From: Psychrobacter sp. I-STPA6b
GTDB taxonomy: Bacteria; Pseudomonadota; Gammaproteobacteria; Pseudomonadales; Moraxellaceae
Assembly (NCBI RefSeq): GCF_020662265.1
Contig: NZ_VEWM01000028.1
Location: 1-61,763, forward strand
Length of the DNA: 61,763 bases
Direction: 5' to 3'
Below, piece by piece: positions 1 through 10,766 of the stretch (the first letter of the stretch is position 1; every line of letters begins with the position of its first letter). Under the pieces are notes generated by a model. That model was not told the origin of the DNA. It did no database searches and saw only the letters and a program-made list of their open reading frames with translations. Both the position numbers and the translations under genes were made by a program.

Positions 1-60
1 GACTAAACTGATCGCTTCAAGCTTGAACTCTCGGCTATATCTTTTGCGTTTACTGGTCAT
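1..60 (-). CDS. IS3-family transposase OrfA, N-terminus only
   Basis: The minus strand reads MTSKRKRYSREFKLEAISLV from an ATG at 60 and runs off the window edge. This Lys/Arg-rich opening followed by FKLEAI-LV is typical of the OrfA helix-turn-helix protein of IS3-family elements, which binds the IS ends and is usually joined to OrfB by frameshifting. A good Shine-Dalgarno (GGAG) lies about 8 bases upstream. Only 20 residues are visible, so the IS subgroup cannot be named. Confidence 0.7.
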   Translation of the reverse strand, partial: MTSKRKRYSREFKLEAISLV

Positions 61-110
61 ACTGTTTCTCCTTTTTTACTGGTAGTATAACCTCTTATTT
101 GTTGTCTAAC
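1..110 (-). mobile_element. Edge of an IS3-family insertion sequence (truncated by window)
   Basis: The first 60 bases encode, on the minus strand, the start of an IS3-type OrfA. The next ~50 bases carry its ribosome-binding site and probably the terminal inverted repeat. The outer end is not fixed, because the opposite end and target duplication lie outside the window. The TTAGACAAC-like sequence (101-109 on the plus strand) lies only a few bases from the stop codon of the neighbouring 1166-aa gene. The element therefore appears to have landed directly behind that gene. Confidence 0.6.
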
Positions 111-114
111 TTTA

Positions 115-3100
115 TTATGCCACTACAATGTGACCGTTATCAGGAGGAAAGAAGCAATGATTAACTGCATTTCTTGCATTAGCTAACTCTGTCCATGCTA
201 TTGCTCTAGTATTCAACTCATTAGATTTCATGCCATATTTACACTTACCTAAAGTATTTGTAGTGGACTCAGCAGCCTCTTTTCTATTTTTAAAAATAAA
301 GTAACTTTCTCTACTACAAATCCAGCAAGCTCCTGATTTTCCCCTTATACCACTCTTACAGACACAGTCTTGTAAATTATCAGTTGTTTTTATTTCTTTT
401 ATTTCTTTATAGTTACCATAACTATTAACACTAAAGAGAGCAAGACTGGCTACCATCATAGCTTTTATAGACTCGGCTGCTAGAGGAGCGAGTTCTGGTA
501 TTTTTAGCATTTCTCGAATAGATGGGACTAAGAGGCTTATAGCAGCTAAAGTAAGAATTATCTTTAATATTGAGCTAGTTCTTTTAAACTCACATTCCAA
601 CATACCAAAGAAGTTTACTTTGAACTTCGTTGGTTTTACCTCTGATAAGACAGCCATACCTGCTAATGCCAGATCAGTATCTCCATCGCTCGCTTGTGCA
701 GAGCCACCATTTAACCCTCCACTAATCATATATGCACCGCCACCACCATAGACTGATTCTAGTATATAGCCGCTGCCTGACCAACCTGCATATTCAATAG
801 GACGTTCTGATACGGTGACGTATTTACCTTGATTTAGAGCATTAGCAATATCCTTCATAGTATCACTATCATGACTGATTTGTGGGAGGATTTTATCCTG
901 CTCTGCTTTGTTGAAATAAAAGATTTTCTGCCCTTCTTGCATAGCAATTTGTAATGCCTTAACAGCACTTATGGCTTTTACTTGATTAGGTTGCTCGTCA
1001 GTATTGAATAAAGCCTCAGGGATTCTGTGTTCATTAGCACTCATTTGATAACCTTGAGCTTTCAAAACACTTAAAGCATTTGCCACATTGTGAGTGATAT
1101 CTACGGTAATATTTTTAATAACATCAATATCCATGACCGTACCAGTTGATGCGGTTCTAAAGGGAAGTCCATATCTATATTGTGTATTTAAATTAGTTGA
1201 ATATGTACCAAAGCTCATATAGGGATATTGTAGAATATTAGATTGACCCTGCATGAGTTTAGATTGCTTATCGTTGAAAGCAAAATATCCTTGTATCCCT
1301 GCTTGTAGTATTTGTCCAGTAGTATCATGTGCAGAGTTTTGATTTGATTGTGTTGGGTCATCAAGTTGTTGGTTGTAATTAGTGGATATCTTCCCAAGTT
1401 GAAAGTCACTAATTCCCTGTAAGTTATAACCAATGGCATGATATTCGCCAGCAGTGACTTTTTTACGCGCTAATCTATTACTACTATTTGGACTCTGATA
1501 ACCCATGTAGAATGTCGTATCATAACCTAATTTATAAGTTTGATTAATTGGCTTTAGTACTTCACCATCTAATGTTATTTGAGCCCTTAGATTAATATTG
1601 GTTGGTAAACTTTTAGATTTAGATAATGTTTCAAAGTTAACTGTACCATTATTGTTAGCTTTCACTATATTAGTCAGTTTTAATTTCTCATTATCAGAAG
1701 CTGGTAAAAATGAGAGTGCTAAATGTTTACCTTGTAATTGTGATGTAGCAATTTTGATATTAGCAATGGGTGAAGCTAAATCAGGATATCCTGCAAATCT
1801 ATCATCAGCATATGCCTTAATTATGAAATAATGCTTGAGACTCTCAGGCAGTTCATGGTAATCAGAAATCAAGGTTTTTACCTTATACGGTAGTATAGGA
1901 CTAAGCAAGTCACTGGAATAAGGCGTTATTCTTGTTTTATGTATATATTGGGTTGAATCATATTCAGTATTAAATACTAAATTTTTGTTATCTATTTTTT
2001 GTATTTGTTGTTCTAGGACTTGTTCTAAGTTATCACTATTAAATCCTTGGAAGCTATTTTTTTCAGTATTAAACTCAGTGCCTTTAATTAAATTGTTTAA
2101 AATGTCATCACTTTCTAAATTGAATTCATCAGATAAATTTGTACTTGAGAAACTAACCTTTTTGTATGAGCCATCAAGAGGTATCCAGTGGCTATTTAAC
2201 TGACTAGGTTTTATACCATTTCCCAAAATATCAAAATCAATATTTCCTTTGGATGGTATATAAGGAATATAAACTTCTGACCATATATGCTCAAGCTGAA
2301 TACTCTGAATTTTGCTTCCATTCATGATAAAACGATGTGGAATACCGCCTTGACCTAACAAATTTCCTATGGCATCCATGTTATCAATACCGAACCAGTT
2401 AATAGCCATGTCGCTAGGAATTTCAATTGTCCCATAAACATATCTCGCGGGGATTTCACTGGCACGCATTAAAGCAATCAATAAACTTGCAGTATCGGTA
2501 GCATTACAACGAGATGTTTCTAAACAATATTCAGAGCCTTGGATACTGCCATAAGTGGGGATATATTCAATATTGTCATGTACCCATTTATAGATTTTGG
2601 CAGGATTATAATCTAAAGAAAATGCTAAATTTTCAATATTTTCACTAATATATACATCAGGTGTTTCTGCTAGGTCAGCAGGTTGTACTTCAGCAGGTAG
2701 GGCATTGAGTACCGTCCAGTTACCTGCATCGGTTTGACCAGCCAAGCCAGCGACTTTTTGAAAATCAGTTTGTACTATATCCCTATTGAGTAATAACTGC
2801 CCGATTTGATACTCAGTATTGCGCCATTGATGAATGGCAGAGTAAGGTATTGCTTGAGAGTCAGTGTAGCTGGCATTTTGTAAGACCACGCTGTCTGCTT
2901 CACTGACGATGGGCTCACGCACTTCACTATCAGGCATCCCCCATGGTAGATTTTCTACATCGGTTTGAGACTGGGGTGGTTGCCATTGTTGTAGTTGGGT
3001 ATTCAGGGCTGTGATAGCATTTAGTGTCTGCGCTGGTGTTTGGCTTTGTGCTACCTGTTTCAGCAGTCCCTGTAGGGTCTGATAGCGTTTATCTACCTCT

Positions 3101-3615
3101 AAGATTAAATCTCGATGATCTAAAAAGGCTTGTCTATCAAAGCCTGCTTGTTGCATTTGTGCAGTTTGATCTCGCAAAGTCGCAATGAGGGTGCGTTGTT
3201 CAGTGGTTAATTGCTGTTGCAAAGACTGTATTTGCTCACGAGTTTGTTCGAGTAGCTCAGGGTCTATGGTATCAACCACTTCATTATCATCAGTAAAAAG
3301 ATTGGTAATACCGTCTATGGTCTTTTTAAAGATGCTACGACCAGATAAGTAATGTTGGCGCTGTTGTTGGTAGCTTTGTTGCTCCAGTTCATATTTACTG
3401 GTGAGATTAATTAGTTTGTCATAAGCATCATTACCGACAAGGCTTTGCTGCGCCTGATAGGCAGCTTTGGCTCGTTCATTCACGGCGGCAGCCTGTGCTG
3501 GTAGACTCATGACATTAAGTAGCCCTGCGGTGCAAATGATACTCAGTGCTTTAGACAGCTTAGTTGCTTGGTTATATTCAGGCTGTTGTGGGTTTGGTCG
3601 AAAAAATAGGTTCAT
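115..3615 (-). CDS. Exported transglutaminase-like protein with variable toxin-like C-terminus
   Basis: This 1166-aa protein starts at an ATG with a good AAGGA site. Residues ~1-43 form a long signal peptide ending in AQA. Residues ~60-200 are Gln-rich and probably coiled coil. Residues ~340-490 form a transglutaminase/cysteine-protease-like core; C370, H443 and D481 fit the catalytic triad (RCNATDTA, LEHIW, PLDGSY). Near residues 960-990 is a Gly-rich GGGGAYMISGGLNGG segment, which in related secreted proteins precedes an exchangeable C-terminal domain. The last ~170 residues contain two hydrophobic stretches and a CxC-x10-CxxC cluster, and end ARNAVNHCF..DNGHIVVA. This tail resembles polymorphic toxin tips, but I cannot assign a family or activity. 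It lies 77 bp behind the 2357-aa gene on the same strand, so the two are probably cotranscribed and cosecreted. No immunity gene is visible; the IS begins right after the stop codon. Confidence 0.7.
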   Translation of the reverse strand: MNLFFRPNPQQPEYNQATKLSKALSIICTAGLLNVMSLPAQAAAVNERAKAAYQAQQSLVGNDAYDKLINLTSKYELEQQSYQQQRQHYLSGRSIFKKTIDGITNLFTDDNEVVDTIDPELLEQTREQIQSLQQQLTTEQRTLIATLRDQTAQMQQAGFDRQAFLDHRDLILEVDKRYQTLQGLLKQVAQSQTPAQTLNAITALNTQLQQWQPPQSQTDVENLPWGMPDSEVREPIVSEADSVVLQNASYTDSQAIPYSAIHQWRNTEYQIGQLLLNRDIVQTDFQKVAGLAGQTDAGNWTVLNALPAEVQPADLAETPDVYISENIENLAFSLDYNPAKIYKWVHDNIEYIPTYGSIQGSEYCLETSRCNATDTASLLIALMRASEIPARYVYGTIEIPSDMAINWFGIDNMDAIGNLLGQGGIPHRFIMNGSKIQSIQLEHIWSEVYIPYIPSKGNIDFDILGNGIKPSQLNSHWIPLDGSYKKVSFSSTNLSDEFNLESDDILNNLIKGTEFNTEKNSFQGFNSDNLEQVLEQQIQKIDNKNLVFNTEYDSTQYIHKTRITPYSSDLLSPILPYKVKTLISDYHELPESLKHYFIIKAYADDRFAGYPDLASPIANIKIATSQLQGKHLALSFLPASDNEKLKLTNIVKANNNGTVNFETLSKSKSLPTNINLRAQITLDGEVLKPINQTYKLGYDTTFYMGYQSPNSSNRLARKKVTAGEYHAIGYNLQGISDFQLGKISTNYNQQLDDPTQSNQNSAHDTTGQILQAGIQGYFAFNDKQSKLMQGQSNILQYPYMSFGTYSTNLNTQYRYGLPFRTASTGTVMDIDVIKNITVDITHNVANALSVLKAQGYQMSANEHRIPEALFNTDEQPNQVKAISAVKALQIAMQEGQKIFYFNKAEQDKILPQISHDSDTMKDIANALNQGKYVTVSERPIEYAGWSGSGYILESVYGGGGAYMISGGLNGGSAQASDGDTDLALAGMAVLSEVKPTKFKVNFFGMLECEFKRTSSILKIILTLAAISLLVPSIREMLKIPELAPLAAESIKAMMVASLALFSVNSYGNYKEIKEIKTTDNLQDCVCKSGIRGKSGACWICSRESYFIFKNRKEAAESTTNTLGKCKYGMKSNELNTRAIAWTELANARNAVNHCFFPPDNGHIVVA

Positions 3616-3692
3616 GGTTGTTCCTTAGTATTCTTTTAGTCTATTTCGTTAGTTATCTCTATTTTCTGCTGTCAGTTTCTGCTTATGAGTGT

Positions 3693-6600
3693 TTATGGAG
3701 GAGGAATATAACCATCACGCTCAATGTACCAATCTATTTGTAATGCTCGCAGTAACTCATCGACTTCTAGACGTATGGCTTGAATATCACGGTCAGGTAG
3801 GCTTTGCATACTGGATAGGGTATTCCCCAGCCTTGCTGCCTCGTAGACAGTCAGCTGTTTTGCACCGTTATGGTAGTGTGTGTTAATAAGATTGATTTGA
3901 GTTTTAGCATTGAGTGCTAAGTAGCCATCTATGCCAAATACTCGCCATGGTTGTATGTGTTGTTGTAGTAGCTGAATACGGCTATCAATACCTCGCACCA
4001 GATAACGAGATTCTTTTTGTGCCAAGATATGCCCGCTTTGTTGATTACTTTGGTTGTTAATATCCAAGACAGTGATGCGAATGGCATGAGTGCCTGAAGC
4101 TTTAGGAAGGCGAACGGTAATGACATCATTGAGCTGTTGTTGTGGCTTTAAGGTTACTTGGTAATGAACGGTGTCATCACCTGCTAAGGTATCGTCAGTG
4201 CCACCTTTATAGCCTAGCCATTGACTACCCGTTGGTAAGTTGATATCCACTTGTATGCGTTTGTTTGCCTGTCCTTGGTTATGTAAGCGGATGGGGATGC
4301 GTACGACTTCTTGTGGTACATAGTCTGCTTTGGCAACTTGTCTTTTATCTGTCAGTAGTTGTTTTAAGGTGTTATCCCAGCGCAGCTCTTGTACATTGGC
4401 ATTATTATTATAGGGTGATAAGTTGTTAGCATGAGTTGCCCAATATAGACTGCCGACCAAGTCGAAGCTCAGAGCGACTGGCATGCCATTACCATAACGT
4501 TGGGTGGTGATGGCAGGATAGTCTTTATAGGCTTCTTGATGCTGGGCAATATTGGTTAGGCGTCTTCTTTGACCATTCATGGTCGCCCAGACTTGGGTTT
4601 TGTTGGGGTCTGTTGGCTCTAGCCACTGCACCCACATAGAGTGGTAAGGGCTACCCATCTGTTTACGTCCATCAGCTTTTAATGGGGTATTGGCGATAAT
4701 AGGGTCATCAGGTGGTGTTAATTTATTTGTATCAACGGTTAAATCAGCATGGTTAGGTAATACGCGCCCTTTGTGTTTTACACCAGCCAATAAATACAAG
4801 TCTTGGTTTAACCAGCTATTTAAGCCACTGTCTACGACGACATTATCACCACTAAAAGCCAACTCGGTAATTTCTTTTTTGGTATGTGGGCGCAGCTGCT
4901 CGATTGAGCCAAGTAGCCAATATTGTCCATATTTACCACTTTGCATCTCGTTAGCAAAGTTCTCTGGACGTTTGACCAGTTTGTAAGGCACTTGGATACG
5001 GTCTAAATAGCGCTGTAGTAGGTTTGCTCTTTGATCAAAACAGCCATGTTCAAATATGCCAAAGCTGAAATTTTGCACATAAGTATGCCAGCCTTCAGCA
5101 CAGCTATAATAGACCAATAAGCTATCGCTGATCTGCTCTTGCTCATTAATTTGTACAGTGACGGGAGGCTCTAAAAGAGTGACCGTGGTTTGAGCCAATC
5201 CTTTTTGCTTGCCAGCAAAATTGGCAAGTAGTACAGCACTGACTTGACTATTGGCTTGTCCTGTACTTACCCAAGGTACACTGCCTGTCAGTTTACCTGA
5301 GGTGTCTAAGGAGATAGAAGATAAAGGCAATGTGGCAAATGGCTCACTCTCATCTTGTCTAAATAGGGCAATAGACAGTGGTAAGTCGGTTAAACCTTCA
5401 TTGCTATTATTAGCAACTTGCCACTGCCAATTCACTGTTTCCCCAAGGTTGACTTGAGGCTGGGCAGTAATCTGACCTGTAATGCCAAAGCCTGATTCGC
5501 TGGCGGTAAGCACCTTAAAGCTTTGTGTCAATATTTGTGGAGCTTGACTACCATCAGTGGCTGTAGTGGTACTGGTAACGGTATAGTGACCTGACGGTGC
5601 ATTGGCAAGGGGTAGGGTAAAGTATTGGTCTTTGAGTGCATTTGGGGCAAGCTCATGATAGTTATAGTCTTGTGTCCAGATAATATCACCATTAGGGTCG
5701 GCAACGGTTAAATGAACCTCTCGTTGTGTTGCCATGGCATTACTGGCAGTATTTTGCAGGCGTGAATGAATCTGTACCAGATCTGTCGCAAAGTATTGCG
5801 TTTTATCGACATATAGCTGGCTGGTTGTTTGTGCATTTAGCCCGTTGATGTCATCAGCGACAATGGCAAAAGGTCTATCTAGACTGGCAACAACTTTATC
5901 TTGATAGATTAGCTCAATATGAGCATGGTAGTTGCCAGTGCGGGTTTGTCCTGTTTGCCATGTGTGGGTAACATTGGCACTATTAACAGGAGGATTGCCG
6001 ATATTGGTCAATGCCACGCCCAAGTCAACAGGTGTGTCTGCAAATTGCTTGACCACATTACCCACACTATCAATGATACTCACTCGCACATCAGGGGTGG
6101 TTGGGAAGCTTCCTAAGTTGGTTGGTATGGCACTAATGGTAACGGTTTCGTCAGCTTGATAATGTGTTTTATCTACCTCGCCAGCAAGACTAAAACGCGT
6201 GAACTCCCCTGTAATACTAATACGAGCCAGATTATTATGACGGGTATATTCTTGAATAACACCTTGTGTATCTGCTGATGTATTGGGGTCATTTGGATCT
6301 GTCGGATTTACAATGCCTGTGGCACTGTCTATACCAGCACCTGCATCATTTGCGATAACGATAAGCTCACCAAAGTCAGCAAGACTGCCATTTGCTGGTG
6401 TATAGTCAATACTGATATCAACATAGTCACCACCTGCTAGGGACTCAGTTAACGTGATGGTTTCAAGTAGCTGAGCTTGGCTGTTATCTGCTCCTTGTGG
6501 AAGACGATAAAAGCTAATCGGTGTGCCTTTGGCAACGGTTTTGCCCCCTGCATTACCAATGCGGGCAGTAAAACGACTGGGTGTGGTACTGCCATTATCA

Positions 6601-9600
6601 GATATTTGTAGATAGGAGGTAGTAAGGTCAGTAGCAGCTATAGGATTAACACCGAGAATGGTATTTAATCGATAAGTATTATGTTTTAGCCAACTAGCTT
6701 CCTCATAAGTTGGCACAGTCATATCATCATTAATATTAGTAATATGATAGTTATGTTGATTCCAAATATGTCTGGTATTTGCCCAGTCCTTATTCTTACT
6801 GGAAAACATGCGTACACCAGTAGTACCTAAGTGACGACGAGAGTAATTATTCGAAACTACAATAATATCAGCATGATCATCATTATCTGCATCAACAATA
6901 ATTGGTGATTCATATAAAGTACCAGAGATATTATTAAATTGAGTCTTTATCTCACCGTTTGTACCATTAATAATTCTTAATTTCTGTTCGTCTGCATATA
7001 CTACTTCAGCATTATTATCATTATCAAAATCAAATACCGTTGAGCTTGTTACACTTGAAGAATAGTCAGATACAGGAATAGACCACATTAATGTTCCATC
7101 TAGTCGAAAAGCCAAATAATCATTTTCAGTGGCTATACCAATATCTGGTATACCGTTATTATCCATATCTGCAATGATAGGAGAGCCAGCATTTCTATTC
7201 GTTATTCTAATTGGCCCCCACTTTTTTGTACCATCCATCTCAAATAAATACAAACCTTGGCTTGATGCAATAACAACTTCTGGTGTCTCATCATTTCCTG
7301 TATTCACTAGAGCAGATGAAGTGTAGGAGCTTGGTAAAACAAAATCATGAAGTTTAGTAAATCCATCTAAATTATATAAAGCACCATTTATAACAGCCAA
7401 ACTTTTATTTTGATAATGAAAAGCATTAGATATTTGAACTGAACCCCTCCATCTACTAGAGTCTTGATAAATAATATCTCCATTTTTATTTAAAATATTT
7501 TTACCAATTATTATTTCAGGAGAACTATCATTTCCAATATCAAAGACTACAGGTGCAGACATAGATATTGGCTTCCAATAACCTTGTTGTTTGACAATAT
7601 CTGTATGCCATACCAAACCATCCTCTATGGTGTAACAACTAATACCTCTTTCAGTTGTAACAAGAATCTCAACTACACCATCACCGTTTAAATCAGCTAA
7701 AGCAATATTTCCTGAAGGGGCAGGTGCAAAACCTTGAGACTCCTTTATACCAAAACTTTTTAGCTCTTTACCATTATTAGCATTTATTATTCTAAGAACA
7801 CCATTTGCACTATGATAATTGCCGTTACTGAAACTAGTAAATAATACGAATCTTTCATCATCAATATCTATTTTATTATTTTTATTAGAATCATATAGGG
7901 GTGCAACTACAGGAGAAGCCATCACTTGATCATAACTTGGGTATGGCGTATTAGAACCAGGTTTCCAATGCCAAACCATCTCAGCCTCAAGCGTGCCTTG
8001 CTCAGGCTTAATCTCCACACCATCACTGGTTAAACGAACATTATTACCATCTTCTTTTTCAGCGATTTTTTCATCGCTATCAACCATGACAGCGATTGGT
8101 GCATCTCTAAAATCTACCTTGCCTGATATATCAATATCAACTTGAACCGTACCATCTATGGCTAATGTATCGGTTAGGGTAGTGCTACCGACGATCTGCT
8201 CACCCTCATCAAGTTGCCGGTTATTATTTTTATCAATAAATGCAGTTATCTTAATATCGTCTCTAACCTCAGCATTGCCTTTATTGCTAATGCTGGCGTG
8301 TAATGTACCTGTAGTAATTAAACTCTGTTGCTCTGTAGTTAAGTCTGTGGTATCTAACTGGCTTACTACAAGGTCAGGCAGAATAACCTGTGCTGACTTT
8401 GGTCGTAAGCGAATCTCACCCAGATTCACATTGGTTGTAGATTCAGTTTGACGGTTAATGTATCGCGTCGTTGATAGATATAAAGGCGGTGTAATCTCAA
8501 GACGAAGATTACTGGCTGTTAGATTGCTCGGGATACTAAGGTGTCCGTTTGTATCTGTTTTACCATTGTATAAAACTTGGTCATTATCATTATTAATGAC
8601 TTGAAATGGTGCATTGGTAATGGCTTGGTTAGTTAAGGAATCAACAACATCAGCAGAGAGTGCATAAGGATTTAATGTCAGTGCAGGTGCAAAATTAATA
8701 CTTTGTGCATCTGTTAAATTAAAAGTTTGATGGTTGGCTTGATATGCAGGGTGTGAGACTGTCAGTCGCCATTTACCAGTGGGCAACTCAATACTTAACT
8801 CAGTCGCTAGATTTTGTTCATTATTTGGGGTGAAAGATTGCGTTTGAATGACGTTATTACTTGCATCCAGCTTTTCTGCAGTAACAGTAAACCCTTGTAC
8901 ATGCTGTCCTGTTTGAGCATCTGTAGGAGTAATAACAAACGTGCCAACTTTTGGGGGTAGGGGGTCACTATTGGGATCACTCGGGTCACTTCGTTGAATG
9001 GCAGATAAGTAAACATCACCTGCATTATAAGTTCTAGGCTCATTAACAACAAAGTTTAGGGTTGCAATCTGAAAGCCTTCTTTTTGTATTTGCCATGTCT
9101 GCTGACCTGTATCTAGTCCAGAAATACTAAACAAACCCGACGTATTGGTAGTGGTTGTATTGTTTGCATTACCCTTATTAACAATCAATACATCGGAGAT
9201 GGGCTGACCAGATTCATCCAGTATACGCCCTGTTAGTAGTGCTTGTGTGTGGGTTTGTAGCTGTAGAGCAGGGCTAAATAATACTGAGCCACCCGCAGGA
9301 GCAATGCCAGTACCTTGCGTAGGTGCATAACCTGTTGCCCGAACATCGACACCAAACCGTCCATTAGATACTTGTTGCTGTTGCTCGGTCAATACAATCT
9401 GATACGCACCTTGAGCATTGCTTTTTGTAATAATAGGGTCAATATTGCTCAGTTTCTTACCATCACTATCTACCAAAACCACAGTAACTGTAGCATTGGC
9501 AATAGGGCTACCTGATAGCTTGTCTGTTACTACGCCCTGAATCTGACCATTACTGACTGCAGTGGCTCGGCTAAGCTTGACTTGACCAAGATTGATTTGC

Positions 9601-10766
9601 TCACCTTGCTGTAAATGCAAACGGAACTGCACACTGGCATAGCCATCTTTACTTAGGTGGAAGACGTAATCCCCTTCGCTGACATCTTGTAGCAACAGAT
9701 TGCCTTCGGTATCACTATGAACTTCTATAGCCTGCGCACTATTGCTAGCACTCGCAGTTAGATGCACATTTGCCAATGATAAATTGGTCTCTGCATCAAT
9801 GACCGATAAGCTAATTGCTGATGTAATTGGATTAATAGGATGGTGGCTTAGCTTTTCAGATGCTCTTAATACAAGCGAGGTTACGTAAGCATCGTTTTGC
9901 CAGCTACCATCATCTGCTTGTAGAGCGATGACTCTATTATTAAAAGCTTGCCGAAAGTCATTTATTTGATTGCTGGCTTGATAAGGATATAAACTCTCTG
10001 CGACCAGTGCATCTAAAAAAAGACCTTTATTGTTACTTTGATTTGACCATGTGGCAGGTGCTGTTTGTTGAGACTTTAAATAGGTAACTAGACTTTGTAC
10101 CGTAGGAATATACTGTCCATAAGAATTTAAATAAGGTGTAAATGCGGATAATACATAACTACTGGTATATAAGTTATCCAGATGGGAAATACGATAAGCA
10201 CCATCGCTATGTTGCTGTGAAGCAAGGTAGTGTAGGGCAGAGCTAATACGGCTTTGCCATTGCTGGCGACTATGGCTATCTAACCCTGATAAATAATCCG
10301 TCTCAGCTAAGGCAACTAATACAAAAGCTGTATCTAGTGGATTGGACTGCCAACCTTCAACATGTGCAAAACCACCATCATCATTTTGATTATGAACCAG
10401 TTGTTGCCATGCAGGATGTAGCACTTCATTTTGGCTGTGTGCTAATAAAATTAACCGTACCAAGCCTTCACTGCTTTTTTCTTGAGCTAAAAGGTCTGTT
10501 AAATTTGTATTTGCTACTTGTTGCTGTAATAACTGCAATGTCTGCGCAACTTCTTGCTGAGTCTGTAATGGATTGGCAATAAAACTTTGAGGATGGGCGC
10601 TTGAAGCTTGTTGACTCAGCCAATCTTGACCAGCTGCTATATCAGCAAATGCTGATGAGCTAGAAAAGAGGGCGAGTATTCCTGTACTGACAGCAGAAGA
10701 TAAGGTGAGTTTTGAAAAGCTTTGGGTGTGTGGCTTATTGTGTAGTTTGTGTGAATTTGTATCCAT
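3693..10766 (-). CDS. Giant exported multidomain surface protein (terpenoid-cyclase-like toroid, CARDB, FG-GAP repeats)
   Basis: This 2357-aa protein has an N-terminal signal peptide (cleavage likely after AFA, ~residue 42). Residues ~60-310 show repeated terpenoid-cyclase/macroglobulin-type helical hairpins (NDDGGF, SDGAY, DDGSW). Residues ~320-790 hold several carboxypeptidase-regulatory-like beta domains (GVVTD..SG.PI.NATV; GRILDESGQPISDV). Residues ~800-910 look like a CARDB domain with an acidic calcium-type loop (DKNNNRQLDEGE). Residues ~930-1350 form an FG-GAP/VCBS-like beta-propeller with DxNxDG calcium loops. Further CARDB-like and Ig-like segments follow. The role is presumably adhesion, scaffolding or presentation for the transglutaminase protein downstream. 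No sortase, autotransporter or other C-terminal anchor is visible. The start has an AGGT site 7 bases upstream. The domain order is read from motifs only. Confidence 0.7.
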   Translation of the reverse strand: MDTNSHKLHNKPHTQSFSKLTLSSAVSTGILALFSSSSAFADIAAGQDWLSQQASSAHPQSFIANPLQTQQEVAQTLQLLQQQVANTNLTDLLAQEKSSEGLVRLILLAHSQNEVLHPAWQQLVHNQNDDGGFAHVEGWQSNPLDTAFVLVALAETDYLSGLDSHSRQQWQSRISSALHYLASQQHSDGAYRISHLDNLYTSSYVLSAFTPYLNSYGQYIPTVQSLVTYLKSQQTAPATWSNQSNNKGLFLDALVAESLYPYQASNQINDFRQAFNNRVIALQADDGSWQNDAYVTSLVLRASEKLSHHPINPITSAISLSVIDAETNLSLANVHLTASASNSAQAIEVHSDTEGNLLLQDVSEGDYVFHLSKDGYASVQFRLHLQQGEQINLGQVKLSRATAVSNGQIQGVVTDKLSGSPIANATVTVVLVDSDGKKLSNIDPIITKSNAQGAYQIVLTEQQQQVSNGRFGVDVRATGYAPTQGTGIAPAGGSVLFSPALQLQTHTQALLTGRILDESGQPISDVLIVNKGNANNTTTTNTSGLFSISGLDTGQQTWQIQKEGFQIATLNFVVNEPRTYNAGDVYLSAIQRSDPSDPNSDPLPPKVGTFVITPTDAQTGQHVQGFTVTAEKLDASNNVIQTQSFTPNNEQNLATELSIELPTGKWRLTVSHPAYQANHQTFNLTDAQSINFAPALTLNPYALSADVVDSLTNQAITNAPFQVINNDNDQVLYNGKTDTNGHLSIPSNLTASNLRLEITPPLYLSTTRYINRQTESTTNVNLGEIRLRPKSAQVILPDLVVSQLDTTDLTTEQQSLITTGTLHASISNKGNAEVRDDIKITAFIDKNNNRQLDEGEQIVGSTTLTDTLAIDGTVQVDIDISGKVDFRDAPIAVMVDSDEKIAEKEDGNNVRLTSDGVEIKPEQGTLEAEMVWHWKPGSNTPYPSYDQVMASPVVAPLYDSNKNNKIDIDDERFVLFTSFSNGNYHSANGVLRIINANNGKELKSFGIKESQGFAPAPSGNIALADLNGDGVVEILVTTERGISCYTIEDGLVWHTDIVKQQGYWKPISMSAPVVFDIGNDSSPEIIIGKNILNKNGDIIYQDSSRWRGSVQISNAFHYQNKSLAVINGALYNLDGFTKLHDFVLPSSYTSSALVNTGNDETPEVVIASSQGLYLFEMDGTKKWGPIRITNRNAGSPIIADMDNNGIPDIGIATENDYLAFRLDGTLMWSIPVSDYSSSVTSSTVFDFDNDNNAEVVYADEQKLRIINGTNGEIKTQFNNISGTLYESPIIVDADNDDHADIIVVSNNYSRRHLGTTGVRMFSSKNKDWANTRHIWNQHNYHITNINDDMTVPTYEEASWLKHNTYRLNTILGVNPIAATDLTTSYLQISDNGSTTPSRFTARIGNAGGKTVAKGTPISFYRLPQGADNSQAQLLETITLTESLAGGDYVDISIDYTPANGSLADFGELIVIANDAGAGIDSATGIVNPTDPNDPNTSADTQGVIQEYTRHNNLARISITGEFTRFSLAGEVDKTHYQADETVTISAIPTNLGSFPTTPDVRVSIIDSVGNVVKQFADTPVDLGVALTNIGNPPVNSANVTHTWQTGQTRTGNYHAHIELIYQDKVVASLDRPFAIVADDINGLNAQTTSQLYVDKTQYFATDLVQIHSRLQNTASNAMATQREVHLTVADPNGDIIWTQDYNYHELAPNALKDQYFTLPLANAPSGHYTVTSTTTATDGSQAPQILTQSFKVLTASESGFGITGQITAQPQVNLGETVNWQWQVANNSNEGLTDLPLSIALFRQDESEPFATLPLSSISLDTSGKLTGSVPWVSTGQANSQVSAVLLANFAGKQKGLAQTTVTLLEPPVTVQINEQEQISDSLLVYYSCAEGWHTYVQNFSFGIFEHGCFDQRANLLQRYLDRIQVPYKLVKRPENFANEMQSGKYGQYWLLGSIEQLRPHTKKEITELAFSGDNVVVDSGLNSWLNQDLYLLAGVKHKGRVLPNHADLTVDTNKLTPPDDPIIANTPLKADGRKQMGSPYHSMWVQWLEPTDPNKTQVWATMNGQRRRLTNIAQHQEAYKDYPAITTQRYGNGMPVALSFDLVGSLYWATHANNLSPYNNNANVQELRWDNTLKQLLTDKRQVAKADYVPQEVVRIPIRLHNQGQANKRIQVDINLPTGSQWLGYKGGTDDTLAGDDTVHYQVTLKPQQQLNDVITVRLPKASGTHAIRITVLDINNQSNQQSGHILAQKESRYLVRGIDSRIQLLQQHIQPWRVFGIDGYLALNAKTQINLINTHYHNGAKQLTVYEAARLGNTLSSMQSLPDRDIQAIRLEVDELLRALQIDWYIERDGYIPPP

